This document shows positions 1 to 9,610 of a stretch of 64,000 bases of DNA, one piece after another. The notes under the pieces are model-generated. The model was given only the letters and a program-made list of their open reading frames with translations. It made no database searches and was not told where the DNA came from. The DNA lies in the NCBI GenBank assembly GCA_902765025.1, contig CACWYC010000005.1, forward strand, positions 1 through 64,000, given 5' to 3'. The position numbers and the translations under genes are program-made. The stretch is from Oscillospiraceae bacterium (lineage in GTDB: Bacteria; Bacillota; Clostridia; Oscillospirales; Oscillospiraceae). Position 1 is the stretch's first letter. Each line of letters starts with the position of its first letter.

Positions 1-94
1 AGTCTCTGCACTTATGCGGTTGAACCGCCGTGTACCGAACGGTACGCACGGTGGTGTGAGAGGTCGGGGTTTATTCAGCCCCTCCTACTCGATT
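1..94 (+). mobile_element. Group II intron 3' end (domains V and VI)
   Basis: The first bases match the 3' end of a bacterial group II intron, most like class C. Positions 22-57 fold as the short domain V hairpin (GAACCGCCGTG...CACGGTGGTGT with a GAAC-type terminal loop). Positions 58-93 give a domain VI-like hairpin (GAGAGGTCGGGG...CCCCTCCTACTC) ending in GAT, compatible with the AY rule. The intron body and its maturase would lie to the left of the window. The 3' splice site falls about 10 bases beyond the secG stop codon, so the intron sits tail-to-tail with secG. Confidence 0.8.
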
Positions 95-103
95 AAAAAT
101 GAT

Positions 104-355
104 TTACATACCGGCGGCGACCATGCAGTTCAGCGCCAGGGTCAGCACTACGAACACGGCGCCCACCCACTTGGTGGCGCGGGCCAGACGGGCGTCCAGA
201 CCCTTGGCCTTGCTCTTGGCCATGTAGGAGTCAGCGATGCCGCCAATGGCGCCGCTGAGGCCCTGGGACTTACCGGACTGGAACAGCACCATGGCAATGA
301 GCACCAGGGCCACCAGAAGTTGCAGAATCGTAATAGCAATCAGCATAATTTTCAT
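104..355 (-). CDS. secG: Preprotein translocase subunit SecG
   Basis: Small accessory subunit of the SecYEG protein-conducting channel; it assists SecA-driven export at the cytoplasmic membrane. The 83-residue product has two hydrophobic helices (about residues 3-24 and 60-80) separated by the SecG loop (FQSGKSQGLSGAIGG), the family hallmark, and has the usual length. A GGAGG site lies just upstream of the ATG at 355. The gene is transcribed towards the group II intron end, which lies about 10 bases past its stop, and is divergent from lexA. Identification is firm from length, topology and loop. Confidence 0.95.
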   Translation of the reverse strand: MKIMLIAITILQLLVALVLIAMVLFQSGKSQGLSGAIGGIADSYMAKSKAKGLDARLARATKWVGAVFVVLTLALNCMVAAGM

Positions 356-455
356 CCTCCGTTATGGAATGCCCCAGAGGGCATATGTATCACAGTAAAG
401 CTAATGTTACCATAGGAAAGGCGAAAATGCAAGACAAAAAACTAAAAAAAATGTA

Positions 456-493
456 GAACAAATGTTGCAATTTATGAAATATTATGATACACT
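456..493 (+). promoter_or_regulatory. lexA promoter with candidate LexA (SOS) box
   Basis: GAACAAATGTTG at 456-467 matches the Gram-positive LexA operator GAAC-N4-GTTC at all but one specified position. It overlaps a candidate -35 TTGCAA (465-470), which is 17 bases from TACACT (488-493). This arrangement predicts autorepression of lexA. Inference from motif match only. Confidence 0.6.
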
Positions 494-523
494 TGTTCCA
501 AGAATGAAAGGGAGGGGCAGAAT

Positions 524-1144
524 ATGGCCGGACTGAGCAAAATGCAGCAGGCGATATACGACTTCATCGCCCAAACGCTGGAGGAGCAGGGGTATCCGCC
601 CTCCGTGCGGGAGATCGGCGAGGCGGTGGGGCTGAAGTCCCCCTCCACGGTGCATTTCCACCTCAAGCACATGGAGGAATTGGGCGTTATCCAGAAGGGC
701 AGCGGCAAGGGCCGCGCCATCGCCCTGGTGGACCGTCCTGCCCGCCAGGCGCAGGAGGAGGTAGAGGCGCCCGCGGGCCGCATCCCCATTGTGGGCAACG
801 TGGCCGCCGGTACCCCCATTCTGGCGGAGGAGTGCATCGAGGACTATCTCACCTTCGACACCGGCGGTCGGGAAGGGGAATATTTTGCCCTGCGGGTGCG
901 GGGCTACTCCATGCGGGACGCCGGCATTTTGCCGGAGGATCTGGTGGTGGTCCACCGCCAGCAGCAGGCCAACAACGGCGAGATCGTGGTGGCCCTGCTG
1001 GAGGACGAGGCCACGGTGAAGCGCCTGCGGCGGGAGAATGGCCGGGTGCTGCTGATGCCGGAAAACCCGGACTACCAGCCCATTGACGGCCGTTATGCCT
1101 CCATTCTGGGCCGCGTCACCGCTGTGGTGCGGACGTATAGCTGA
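524..1144 (+). CDS. lexA: LexA SOS-response repressor (S24 peptidase)
   Basis: Transcriptional repressor of the SOS regulon that cleaves itself when RecA filaments form on single-stranded DNA. The 206-residue protein has an N-terminal winged helix (about residues 1-65, including the SVREIGEAVGLKSPSTVHFHL recognition region) and a C-terminal S24 peptidase domain. Visible are the Ala95-Gly96 cleavage site in GNVAAGTPI, the catalytic Ser129 in GYSM and Lys166 in EATVKRL. Length is normal. The ATG at 524 follows GGAGGGG by six bases. A candidate LexA box in its promoter suggests autoregulation. The gene stands alone and ends at a strong bidirectional terminator. Confidence 0.97.
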   Translation: MAGLSKMQQAIYDFIAQTLEEQGYPPSVREIGEAVGLKSPSTVHFHLKHMEELGVIQKGSGKGRAIALVDRPARQAQEEVEAPAGRIPIVGNVAAGTPILAEECIEDYLTFDTGGREGEYFALRVRGYSMRDAGILPEDLVVVHRQQQANNGEIVVALLEDEATVKRLRRENGRVLLMPENPDYQPIDGRYASILGRVTAVVRTYS

Positions 1145-1163
1145 TTTTGCAAGTGATAATTCA

Positions 1164-1193
1164 AAGCCGCCCGGCATCTGCCGGGCGGCTTTA
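1164..1193. terminator. Bidirectional terminator between lexA and the solute-binding lipoprotein gene
   Basis: AAGCCGCCCGGC-atct-GCCGGGCGGCTTT forms a GC-rich stem with A and T tails on either side, so it can end transcription from both converging genes. Confidence 0.85.
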
Positions 1194-1222
1194 AGCTTGC
1201 CCAAAAACGGTGGGGGGTACCA

Positions 1223-2764
1223 TTATTCCGCCATGTGCAGCGTCCAGTTCTCCATGCCGTAGAAGGGGTTGGCAGCGGTGGGGGAGACGTTTTCCACCAG
1301 ACCACTGGTGGTGAGCACGGTGACGGATTTGAAGCAGAGGGGGGCGATGGGGCAGGTCTCTTGCAGGTGCTGACAGAGCTGGTACAGGGCGTCAGGCCGG
1401 GCCTCGTCCGTTGCGGACAGGCTGCGGGCAATCAGGGCATCGGTGGTTTCGTCCCAATAGCCACCCAGGTTCAGGTTGCCGCCGATGCCCACCAAAGAAG
1501 TCATGTCCCAGTCGGCGGTCATGCGGCACTGGCCGAAATAGAGGTCAAATTCGCCTGCCGCCAGGGCGGAGAGATAGTCCTCCCAGGGCAGGGCGCGAAC
1601 GGTGACGTCCAGGTCGTAGCGGGCCAGGGTGTCGGCGATGGCCTGGCAGATGGCCACGCTGAAGCTGTTTTCGCTGTACACCAGTAAATCCAGCGTCCAG
1701 CGCTCCTCGCCGTCCATCAGCCCCAGGTCGGTCATGGTGGCATCCACCTCGCTGCGGGTGGGGTTGCGGGCCAGATCCGCAGGGTACAGAGGGCTCTGGG
1801 GATGGACGGGAAACTGGGCAGCCTCGCCGTGTCCCAGGAGGTAGGTGCCGGTGATGCGCTGGCGGTCAATGGCCAGGGAGATGGCGCGGCGCACGGCATC
1901 GTCCTGCAGCAGCTCATGGCCCAGGTGGAAGCCCAGGTATTGCAGTACGGGGGCGGGAGCGTCGGTGTAGTCCGAGCGCAGGTCGGGAATGGTGTCGTCC
2001 ACGCCGGTGAGCTCGTAGCGCAGCAGGTGCACGTCCCGGGCAGAGAAGGCGTAAAGCATGGCCTCGTCGCTCTTGCAGGACATGAGGGAGATGCGCCGGA
2101 GGGGCACGGTTTTCTGCTGCCACCAGTTGTCATTGGCGCACAGAAGCCAGTTCCCCTCGTCCTGGGCCAGGTAGTAGGGCCCGGTGCCCAGAGGATGAAC
2201 GGCGCCGGCCACATCCGTCCGGGCGATGGGAATATCCAACAGGGCCAAAAACTGTCGGTTGTCCCGCTGGAGGGTGATGATCACGTCGTTATCCCGGCTC
2301 TCCACCGACTTGACCTGTTGCAGCCGGGAGGCGTAGCGGTCACAAAGCCGGGCCCGGCGCAGGGACTGGGCCACGTCGTTGGCGGTGAGGGGGGCGCCGT
2401 CAGTAAAGGTGACGCCCCGGCGGACAGTGATGGTGTAGGTGTACTCCGCGGCGTCGTAGCGGGCTGACTGGGCCAGCACGGGGTAGGGGGTGAAGGTGCT
2501 GTCCAGGGCATACAGCCCCTCGTACAGCAGCGCTCCCACCGTCTGGGGCCAGCCGTCGGCGCAGGTCAGGGGATCCAGCGTCTCCTCCGGGTGCCAGGGC
2601 AGGGTGAAATCGGTGACGGGAGTGGGGGCGGCGGTCTCATTTTCCGGCTGATAGTAGTCCGTCAGCTCCCGGAGAGGGTCGGCCTCCATTTCATCCCAAT
2701 CGCCGCAGCCCGCTAGAGGCAGGGCCAGACAAAGGGCCAGGCAAAGGGCAATCCATCGTTTCAT
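1223..2764 (-). CDS. ABC transporter solute-binding lipoprotein, SBP_bac_5 family
   Basis: Probable extracellular binding protein of an oligopeptide-type ABC importer. The chosen ATG at 2764 gives a 513-residue protein beginning MKRWIALCL with a lipoprotein signal peptide and the lipobox LAGC near residue 20, so it should be membrane-anchored outside the cell. The following domain has family-5 features such as TLDPLTC, a YTYTITVRRGVTFTDG segment and an AISLAIDR segment. Its start codon overlaps the pgeF stop (ATGA), implying translational coupling. No permease or ATPase genes are adjacent, so the transporter partners are elsewhere or it serves another sensing role. The ligand cannot be told from sequence. 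Confidence 0.85.
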   Translation of the reverse strand: MKRWIALCLALCLALPLAGCGDWDEMEADPLRELTDYYQPENETAAPTPVTDFTLPWHPEETLDPLTCADGWPQTVGALLYEGLYALDSTFTPYPVLAQSARYDAAEYTYTITVRRGVTFTDGAPLTANDVAQSLRRARLCDRYASRLQQVKSVESRDNDVIITLQRDNRQFLALLDIPIARTDVAGAVHPLGTGPYYLAQDEGNWLLCANDNWWQQKTVPLRRISLMSCKSDEAMLYAFSARDVHLLRYELTGVDDTIPDLRSDYTDAPAPVLQYLGFHLGHELLQDDAVRRAISLAIDRQRITGTYLLGHGEAAQFPVHPQSPLYPADLARNPTRSEVDATMTDLGLMDGEERWTLDLLVYSENSFSVAICQAIADTLARYDLDVTVRALPWEDYLSALAAGEFDLYFGQCRMTADWDMTSLVGIGGNLNLGGYWDETTDALIARSLSATDEARPDALYQLCQHLQETCPIAPLCFKSVTVLTTSGLVENVSPTAANPFYGMENWTLHMAE

Positions 2765-3564
2765 AGCGTATCCTCCAGGGAGATGACAGCCGCCTGGACG
2801 CCCCGGCGGTCGCCGCAGCGGCGATGGGACCAATATCGCTCCGGGTGACACATGGTGCATTCCTCGCACACGTCGATGTGCTGCACGCCGCAGCGCCGCA
2901 GCCACAGGGCGTTGGCCGCCTTCAAATCAATGTGCCACTTGCTGCCGTTCCAGTCCATCAAGGGCTCCGCGTCGCTGCCCAGGGCCTCACGCAGCGCCTG
3001 GGGCACGTCGCCGTCGGTCTCAAAGCAGCATTGGCCGATGGAGGGGCCGATGGCGGCGTGGACATGGGCGGGGTCGGTGCCGTACTGCCGGGCCATGATC
3101 GCCACCGCCTTGGCGGCGATGCCGGCTGCCGTGCCCCGCCACCCGGCGTGGCAGGCGCCGACGGCGCCGTGGACCGGGTCGTGGAGTAAAATCACGTTGC
3201 AATCCGCCCCAAACACCACCAGCGGCGTGTGGGGCACGTTGGTCACCATGCCGTCCACATCGGTGTAGTCCCGGCGGCGCCACAGGCCCTTGCCCCAGTC
3301 CTCCGCAGTCACAATGCGGACGTTGTCGGTGTGGGTCTGTTGGCTCAATACGGCGTGGTCTATGGTCAGCCCCAGGGCGTGACCCAGCAGGCGGTAATTC
3401 TCCGCCACGTTTTCCATGGCATCCCCCCGGCTGACGCCCAGATTCAGGCTGTCCCAGGGGGCGGGGCTGACGCCGCCGAGACGGGTGGTGAAGCCGTGGC
3501 ATACCCCGGATAATTGGTGGGAGGTTAAATAGACAAGGCCGTTTTTCTCCATAGTTTGGAACAT
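2761..3564 (-). CDS. pgeF: PgeF/YlmD family multicopper-oxidase-fold purine nucleoside phosphorylase
   Basis: Member of the former DUF152 laccase-domain family, now known as zinc-dependent nucleoside phosphorylase/adenosine deaminase enzymes, sometimes called peptidoglycan editing factor. The 267-residue product has the three conserved metal or catalytic positions: His78 in QTHTD, Cys122 in FGADCN and His139 in CHAGWRG. The ATG at 3564 follows AGGAGC. It lies downstream of secA across a terminator and is coupled by a 4-base overlap to the solute-binding lipoprotein gene. Family assignment is secure; the physiological substrate is not. Confidence 0.9.
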   Translation of the reverse strand: MFQTMEKNGLVYLTSHQLSGVCHGFTTRLGGVSPAPWDSLNLGVSRGDAMENVAENYRLLGHALGLTIDHAVLSQQTHTDNVRIVTAEDWGKGLWRRRDYTDVDGMVTNVPHTPLVVFGADCNVILLHDPVHGAVGACHAGWRGTAAGIAAKAVAIMARQYGTDPAHVHAAIGPSIGQCCFETDGDVPQALREALGSDAEPLMDWNGSKWHIDLKAANALWLRRCGVQHIDVCEECTMCHPERYWSHRRCGDRRGVQAAVISLEDTL

Positions 3565-3597
3565 AATGGCGCTCCTTTTACAAATCACGGAGTGGGG

Positions 3598-3622
3598 AAA
3601 AGGCGGGACCGCAGTCCCGCCT
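3598..3622 (-). terminator. secA terminator
   Basis: On the minus strand GGCGGGACTGCGGTCCCGCC followed by TTTT forms a tight hairpin between the secA stop and the pgeF start. Confidence 0.75.
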
Positions 3623-3634
3623 ATTATAACCGGA

Positions 3635-6373
3635 TTACTGATGGTACTCCTTGCAGGTGCATTTCTTCCACTTGAGGCCGGACCCACACGGGCACAGGTC
3701 GTTGCGGCCGATTTTCACCACCTTGGTGGGCTGCTTCTTCACGGTGCCGTCGCCGCCCACATTCTCGGAGGTGGCCTTGGCCACCCGCTCCCGCTTGACC
3801 TCCTCGTCCTTCCGCAGCCGCACGGAGTAGAGCCGGCGCACCGTCTCCTCCTGGATGGCGGCAATCATCTCGTCGAACATCTCCAGCGATTCCTTCTTGT
3901 AGGCGATGACAGGGTCGGTCTGGGCGTAGGCCCGCAGGCGGATGCCCTGCTTCAAGTCGTCCATGGCGTCGATGTGGTCCATCCAGTATTCGTCCACCAC
4001 CCGCAGCAGCACCACCCGCTCCACCTCACGCATGACGGGGGAGGTGAACTCCTGCTCCTTCTTGTCGTAGAAGGCGGCGGCAGCCTGGGTGAACCGGTCG
4101 GTGACGTCCTCCTGGGAAAGACCGGCGAGCGATTCGGCGCTGACGGCACCCCGGGGGAAGTAGAGGCCCTCCACGGTGCGCAGCAGCTCCCGCAATGCGG
4201 CAGCGTCCAGCTGCTGCTGGCCCAGGAAGGCGGCGGACACCTGGTTGGTGATGGCGGTGGTCATCATGTTCATGATGATCTCCTTCACGTCCATGCCCTC
4301 CAGCACCTGGGTGCGCTGGCCATAGATGATTTCCCGCTGCTTGTTCATCACGTCGTCGTACTCCAGCACCGACTTACGGGCCTGGAAGTTGCGGCTCTCC
4401 ACGGTGGTCTGGGCCTGCTCGATGGCGTGGGACAGCATCTTGTTCTCAATGGGGGTGTCCTCGTCGATGTTCATGCGCTCCATCATGCCGGTGATGCGGT
4501 CGCCGCCGAACAGGCGCATCAAATCGTCCTCCAGGGAGATGTAGAACCGGGACTGGCCGGGGTCGCCCTGTCGTCCGGCGCGGCCGCGGAGCTGGTTGTC
4601 AATGCGGCGGGAGTCGTGGCGCTCGGTGCCGATGATGAACAGGCCCCCTGCCGCCCGGACCTTATCGGCCTCGTCGGCGATGGCGGCGCGGTAGTGCTCC
4701 ATCTTCTCGGCAAAGAGCTTCCGGGCGTCCAGAATCTCCTGGTTGTCGGTGTCGGCATAGCCGGTGGCCTCGGCAATCAGCTCATCGCTGAGGCCTGCCT
4801 TGCGCAGGTCGTTTTTCGCCAGATATTCGGCGTTGCCGCCCAGCATAATGTCGGTGCCGCGGCCGGCCATGTTGGTGGCCACGGTGACGGCTCCCAGCTT
4901 GCCCGCCTGGGCCACGATTTCCGCTTCCTTCTCGTGGTTCTTGGCGTTCAAGAGATTGCAGGGGATGCCCTCCCGGCGGAGAAGCTGGCCCAGCAGCTCG
5001 TTTTTCTCAATGGACACGGTGCCCACCAGTACGGGCTGGCCCTTTTCGTGGCACGCCTTCACCTGGCGGATGACGGCCCGGTACTTGCCGACTTCCGTCT
5101 TGTACACGCTGTCGTCCATGTCCACACGGGCCACAGGCCGGTTGGTGGGGATCTCCACAATGTCCAGCTTGTAGATGGTGGCGAATTCTTCCTCCTCCGT
5201 CAGGGCCGTACCGGTCATGCCGGACAGCTTCTGATACAGGCGGAAATAGTTCTGGAAGGTAATGGTGGCCAGCGTCTTGCTTTCCCGCTGGACGTTGACG
5301 TGCTCCTTGGCCTCGATGGCCTGGTGGAGGCCCTCGGAGTACCGGCGGCCGAACATGAGGCGGCCGGTGAACTCGTCCACGATTACCACCTCGCCGTCCT
5401 TCACCACGTAGTCCACGTCCCGGCGCATGGTGCCGTGGGCCTTGATGGCCTGGTTGATGTGGTGGGCGATGGTGGCGTTCTCCGGGTCGCCCAGGTTTTC
5501 CACCTGGAAGAACTCCTCCGCCTTCTTGATGCCCCGGGCGGTGAGGGTGGCGGTGCGGGCCTTTTCGTCCACGATGTAGTCGGCGTCCAGGGAGGGGTCT
5601 TCCTCCTCCTTGGCGTCGGTCTCCGCCACCACGTACTTTTTCAGCCTGGCGGCGAACATCTCCGCCATGTCGTACAGCTGGGTGGACTTATCCCCCATGC
5701 CGCTGATGATGAGCGGCGTGCGGGCCTCATCGATGAGGATGGAGTCCACCTCATCCACGATGGCGAACTGGTGGCCCCGCTGCACCTGCTCGTTGGCGTA
5801 AATGGCCATGTTGTCCCGCAGGTAGTCGAAGCCCATCTCGTTGTTGGTGCCGTAGGTGATGTCGGCGGCGTAGGCCTGCTGGCGCTGGGCCTTGTCCATG
5901 TCGTGGATGATGAGGCCCACGGTGAGCCCCAGGAAGCGATGCACCTTGCCCATCCACTCGCTGTCGCGCTTGGCCAGGTAATCGTTGACGGTGACGATAT
6001 GGACGCCCTTGCCGGTGAGGGCGTTGAGGTAGGCGGGCAGGGTGGCCACCAACGTCTTGCCCTCGCCGGTCTTCATCTCGGCGATGCGGCCCTGGTGCAG
6101 CACGATGCCGCCCACCAGCTGCACCGGATAGGGCCGCAGGCCCAGCACCCGGTCGGCGGCCTCCCGCACGGTGGCAAAGGCCTCGGGCAGAATGTCGTCC
6201 AGCGTCTCCCCGGCGGAGAGCCGCTCCTTGAACTCCACCGTCTTGTGCTGGAGCTGGGCATCGGTCAGCGCCTTATATTCGTCCTCCATGGCCTCGATGC
6301 GGTGCACCACAGGCCAGATGGACTTCAGCTCCCGCTGGGAGTAGGTGCCGAAAATTTTAGTAAACAGTCCCAT
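3635..6373 (-). CDS. secA: Protein translocase ATPase SecA
   Basis: Motor ATPase that drives preproteins through SecYEG. The 912-residue product starts [17 protein letters not shown], a standard SecA N terminus. It carries Walker A (MKTGEGKT, about residues 100-107), the preprotein cross-linking region, NBD2 signatures ([18 protein letters not shown]) and a C-terminal SEC-C zinc motif (CPCGSG with KKCTC). The open frame continues upstream, but the ATG at 6373 has the conserved N terminus and an upstream GGAG site. The length is typical of Firmicutes SecA. It is divergent from the beta-CASP hydrolase gene. Confidence 0.98.
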   Translation of the reverse strand: MGLFTKIFGTYSQRELKSIWPVVHRIEAMEDEYKALTDAQLQHKTVEFKERLSAGETLDDILPEAFATVREAADRVLGLRPYPVQLVGGIVLHQGRIAEMKTGEGKTLVATLPAYLNALTGKGVHIVTVNDYLAKRDSEWMGKVHRFLGLTVGLIIHDMDKAQRQQAYAADITYGTNNEMGFDYLRDNMAIYANEQVQRGHQFAIVDEVDSILIDEARTPLIISGMGDKSTQLYDMAEMFAARLKKYVVAETDAKEEEDPSLDADYIVDEKARTATLTARGIKKAEEFFQVENLGDPENATIAHHINQAIKAHGTMRRDVDYVVKDGEVVIVDEFTGRLMFGRRYSEGLHQAIEAKEHVNVQRESKTLATITFQNYFRLYQKLSGMTGTALTEEEEFATIYKLDIVEIPTNRPVARVDMDDSVYKTEVGKYRAVIRQVKACHEKGQPVLVGTVSIEKNELLGQLLRREGIPCNLLNAKNHEKEAEIVAQAGKLGAVTVATNMAGRGTDIMLGGNAEYLAKNDLRKAGLSDELIAEATGYADTDNQEILDARKLFAEKMEHYRAAIADEADKVRAAGGLFIIGTERHDSRRIDNQLRGRAGRQGDPGQSRFYISLEDDLMRLFGGDRITGMMERMNIDEDTPIENKMLSHAIEQAQTTVESRNFQARKSVLEYDDVMNKQREIIYGQRTQVLEGMDVKEIIMNMMTTAITNQVSAAFLGQQQLDAAALRELLRTVEGLYFPRGAVSAESLAGLSQEDVTDRFTQAAAAFYDKKEQEFTSPVMREVERVVLLRVVDEYWMDHIDAMDDLKQGIRLRAYAQTDPVIAYKKESLEMFDEMIAAIQEETVRRLYSVRLRKDEEVKRERVAKATSENVGGDGTVKKQPTKVVKIGRNDLCPCGSGLKWKKCTCKEYHQ

Positions 6374-6506
6374 GAAATGTATCTCCTTTGGAAAGGGTAA
6401 TTGCGTACAATCCAATATAGTATACCACACGGGCGAGGGGATGGAAAGGGAAAAGTGTAAACAAATGGGAAACAATACATTTTGTGCCCCCGGCGGCGGA
6501 ATCGCC

Positions 6507-6535
6507 TTGCGAAAGGGCGGCGGCAATGGTACAAT
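6507..6535 (+). promoter_or_regulatory. Promoter of the beta-CASP hydrolase gene
   Basis: TTGCGA (6507-6512) and TACAAT (6530-6535) are separated by 17 bases and lie about 40 bases before the chosen start. Confidence 0.55.
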
Positions 6536-6572
6536 ATAGCTTGAATAATTCTGCGGAGAAAGGATGAGCCAT

Positions 6573-8174
6573 ATGAAGCTATCATTTTTCGGCGCCGACC
6601 GCTGCGTCACCGGAAGCTGCCACTGTCTGGAGGTGGGGGGCAAGACCATCCTCATCGACTGCGGCTTGCAGCAGGGCCGGGACGAGATCGACAACGCCTC
6701 CCTGCCCTTTGCCCCGGCAAGCGTGGACTACGTGCTGGTGACCCACGCCCACATCGACCACTCCGGCCGCCTGCCCATGCTGGTGCGCCAGGGGTTCCGG
6801 GGCCGCATTCTCACCACCGCTCCCACGGCGGAGCTGCTGAAAATCATGCTGGCCGACTCCGCCCACATCCAGGAGAGCGACGCCGCCTACCAGAACCGGA
6901 AAAACGAGCGGGCGGGCCGCCCCCTGGTGGAGCCCATCTACACCGTGGAGGACGCCATGCGCGTGGCGGACTATATCGACACCTGCGACTATGACCACAC
7001 CATCGACCTGTGCCCCGGCGTGAAGGCCACCTTCATCGACGCCGGCCACCTGCTGGGCTCGGCCTCCATCCGCCTGACGCTGACGGAGGGGGAGGAGACG
7101 CGCACCATCGTGTTCTCCGGGGACATCGGCAACGTGGACCAGCCCATTTTGCGGGACCCCCAGTGCTTCCATGAGGCGGACTACGTGGTGATGGAGTCCA
7201 CCTATGGCGACCGCAACCACACCGAGGTGTGGAGCTACACCGAAGAGTTGGCCCAGATTATCGACGACACCTTCCGCCGGGGCGGCAACGTGGTGATTCC
7301 CAGCTTCGCCGTGGGCCGCACCCAGGAGCTGCTGTACTTCATCCGGGAGATCAAGGACCGCGGCCTGGTGACGGCGGTGCCCGACTTCCCGGTGTATGTG
7401 GACTCGCCCCTGGCCAGGGCCGCCACCACCATCTTCTGCGGCGATCTGCGGGGCTATCTGGACGATGAAGCACTGGCCCTGGTGCAGGACGGCACCGCCA
7501 TGTTCTCCTTCCCCGGCCTGCGATTGACGGAGACCACCGAGGAGTCCAAGCTGCTGAACGAGGACAGGACCCCCAAGGTCATCATCTCCGCCAGCGGCAT
7601 GTGCGACGCCGGCCGCATCCGCCACCATCTGAAATATAACCTCTGGAGACCGGACAGCGCCATCGTGTTCGTGGGCTTCCAGAGCCCCGGCACGCTGGGC
7701 CGCACGCTGCTGGACGGCGCACAGAGCGTCCGCTTGTTCGGCGAGGAGGTGGCCGTCCGGGCCAAGATCGTCAACTTCCCCGGCCTTTCCTCCCACGCCG
7801 ACCGTGACCATCTGCTCCACTGGATCGGCCAGTTCGACCCCGCCCGGACGCAGCACGTCTTTGTGGTTCACGGCGACCGGGACGTGGCGCCTCTCTTTGC
7901 CGACAGCGTCAAGGCCCTGGGCTTTGCCGCCCACGCCCCTCAATATACGGAGGTCTACGACCTGCTGCTGAATGCCCAGACCGCCCCCGGCTACCTGCCG
8001 GAGCGGAAGAAAGTCACCTTCGAGGGCAAGAAGACGGCCCCGGCCTACCAGCGCCTTGTGCAGCTGGGCGACAGTCTGGCCGCCCTCATCCGCCGCAGCA
8101 AGGGCCGGGACAACAAGACCCTGGCCGCCTTTGCCGACGCCATCCGCAAAATCATCGAAAAGTTCGAGTTTTAA
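6573..8174 (+). CDS. MBL-fold beta-CASP RNA-metabolising hydrolase
   Basis: Metallo-beta-lactamase fold protein of the YSH1/CPSF-73-like group, likely an RNA nuclease acting in the cytoplasm. The 533-residue protein carries the zinc motif THAHIDHSG (His58, His60, Asp62, His63), later metal ligands ([14 protein letters not shown]), the beta-CASP insertion ([12 protein letters not shown]) and the C-terminal ASGMCDAGR and SSHADRD motifs. The ATG at 6573 was preferred over one at 6564, because AAAGGATG then lies at a normal spacing. The methyltransferase gene follows after only three bases, so the two are probably cotranscribed, consistent with roles in RNA metabolism. Confidence 0.92.
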   Translation: MKLSFFGADRCVTGSCHCLEVGGKTILIDCGLQQGRDEIDNASLPFAPASVDYVLVTHAHIDHSGRLPMLVRQGFRGRILTTAPTAELLKIMLADSAHIQESDAAYQNRKNERAGRPLVEPIYTVEDAMRVADYIDTCDYDHTIDLCPGVKATFIDAGHLLGSASIRLTLTEGEETRTIVFSGDIGNVDQPILRDPQCFHEADYVVMESTYGDRNHTEVWSYTEELAQIIDDTFRRGGNVVIPSFAVGRTQELLYFIREIKDRGLVTAVPDFPVYVDSPLARAATTIFCGDLRGYLDDEALALVQDGTAMFSFPGLRLTETTEESKLLNEDRTPKVIISASGMCDAGRIRHHLKYNLWRPDSAIVFVGFQSPGTLGRTLLDGAQSVRLFGEEVAVRAKIVNFPGLSSHADRDHLLHWIGQFDPARTQHVFVVHGDRDVAPLFADSVKALGFAAHAPQYTEVYDLLLNAQTAPGYLPERKKVTFEGKKTAPAYQRLVQLGDSLAALIRRSKGRDNKTLAAFADAIRKIIEKFEF

Positions 8175-8177
8175 TCT

Positions 8178-9575
8178 ATGTTGCAGAAAAATCAAACCGT
8201 TACTGCCACTATCGAGGGCTATTCCTCCGAGGGCCTGGGCATTGCCAGGGTGGAGGGACAGGTGGTGTTCGTCCACGACGCCGTGGCCGGCGAGGTGTGC
8301 GACATCCTGATAATGAAGGTGCTGAAAAACGCCGCCTTCGGCAAGGTGGCGGCTGTTCGCCAGCCCTCGCCACACCGCATCGCCCCGGACTGTCCCCATT
8401 ACCGCCGCTGCGGCGGCTGCGCCTTCCGCCACATGGATTATCAGGAGGAATTGTCCGCCAAGTATCAGCGGGTGCAGGACGCCCTGACCCGGCTGGGGGG
8501 TTGGCAGGGGAGGGTGGAGGAGATTCTCCCCGCCCCCGCTGTGGCGGGCTATCGCAATAAGAGCCTCCACCCGGTGGACGGGCAGGGCAACGTGGGCTTC
8601 TTCCGGGCCCGCAGCCACCAGGTGGAGCCCATTGACGACTGCCTTTTGCAGCAGCCCACCGCCAACGCCGCTGCCCGTGCCCTGGCGGCGTGGATAAAAA
8701 CCTATCACATCCCCTGCTACCGGGAGGACAGCCACACCGGCCTGGTGCGGCACCTCTTCACCCGCACCAACGGTAAGGGGGAGTGTTTGGTGTGCGTCAT
8801 CGCCAACGGCGACAGCCTGCCCCATGAGCGGGAGCTGGTGGACGCCCTGCGCTCCGCCCTGCCGGGGTGCGTGGGCGTGGTGCTGGGGGTGAACCGCCGC
8901 CGTGGCAACGCCGTGCTGGGCGATGCCTTCCGCCCCCTCTGGGGCAGCGACACCCTGGCGGATACCCTCTGCGGCATGGCATTTACGTTGAGCGTCCCCT
9001 CCTTTTATCAGGTGAACCGCGCCCAGGCGGAGCGGCTGTATGAAAAGGCGGCGGCGTTTGCCGAGCTGCACGGCACCGAAACGGTGCTGGACCTCTACTG
9101 CGGCGCCGGCACCATCACCTCCGTCATGGCCAGGGGCTGCGCCCGGGCCATCGGCGCGGAGATCGTGCCCCAGGCCATTGAAAACGCCAAGGCCAACGCC
9201 CGGCGCAACGGCCTTACCAACGTGGATTTCCTCTGCGGCGACGCCTCTGACATGGCGGCAAAGTTCGCCCGGGAGGGATTGCGGCCCGACGTCATCTCCG
9301 TGGACCCGCCCCGGAAGGGCCTGACGGCGGAGGTCATCGACGCCATCGCCGCCATGGCCCCGGCGCGGGTGGTGTACGTCTCCTGCGACCCCGCCACCCT
9401 GGGCCGTGACGTAAAGCTGCTGTCCGCCCACGGCTACGAGGTGCAAAGAGCCACGGCGGTGGATATGTTCCCGAGAACGGCGCACGTCGAGACGGTATGT
9501 CTTTTGTACCACCAAAAGAAGGACTTTATTTTTGTGCCGTATGAACCGAAAGATGCGGAGTATCTGAAAAAGTAA
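8178..9575 (+). CDS. rlmD: 23S rRNA (uracil-C5)-methyltransferase, TrmA/RlmD family
   Basis: SAM-dependent enzyme placing 5-methyluridine in 23S rRNA (RlmCD/RumA group). The 465-residue product has an N-terminal TRAM RNA-binding domain (about residues 1-60), an iron-sulfur cluster motif (CPHYRRCGGC plus a downstream Cys), the SAM-binding DLYCGAGT motif and the catalytic cysteine in VYVSCDPATLGRD. It starts three bases after the hydrolase stop without a clear Shine-Dalgarno site, which suggests coupling. Whether it modifies one or two uridines, or tRNA, cannot be determined here; symbol given for the closest group. Confidence 0.9.
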   Translation: MLQKNQTVTATIEGYSSEGLGIARVEGQVVFVHDAVAGEVCDILIMKVLKNAAFGKVAAVRQPSPHRIAPDCPHYRRCGGCAFRHMDYQEELSAKYQRVQDALTRLGGWQGRVEEILPAPAVAGYRNKSLHPVDGQGNVGFFRARSHQVEPIDDCLLQQPTANAAARALAAWIKTYHIPCYREDSHTGLVRHLFTRTNGKGECLVCVIANGDSLPHERELVDALRSALPGCVGVVLGVNRRRGNAVLGDAFRPLWGSDTLADTLCGMAFTLSVPSFYQVNRAQAERLYEKAAAFAELHGTETVLDLYCGAGTITSVMARGCARAIGAEIVPQAIENAKANARRNGLTNVDFLCGDASDMAAKFAREGLRPDVISVDPPRKGLTAEVIDAIAAMAPARVVYVSCDPATLGRDVKLLSAHGYEVQRATAVDMFPRTAHVETVCLLYHQKKDFIFVPYEPKDAEYLKK

Positions 9576-9610
9576 AATGAATTATTCAAATCGTCATTTG
9601 GAGAGAAAAA

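Noticed and set aside
1..415. A 133-codon plus-strand frame starting at 14
   Set aside because: It runs through the intron structure and opposite secG; not a protein gene.
3566..6400. A 944-codon open frame on the plus strand opposite secA
   Set aside because: It is the complement of a GC-rich conserved gene; its product is low-complexity (His, Val, Gly, Leu) with no family motif, and secA is unambiguous.
6582..9515. A 977-codon open frame on the minus strand opposite the hydrolase and methyltransferase genes
   Set aside because: Spans two well-identified genes in the opposite direction; composition typical of a GC-rich shadow frame.
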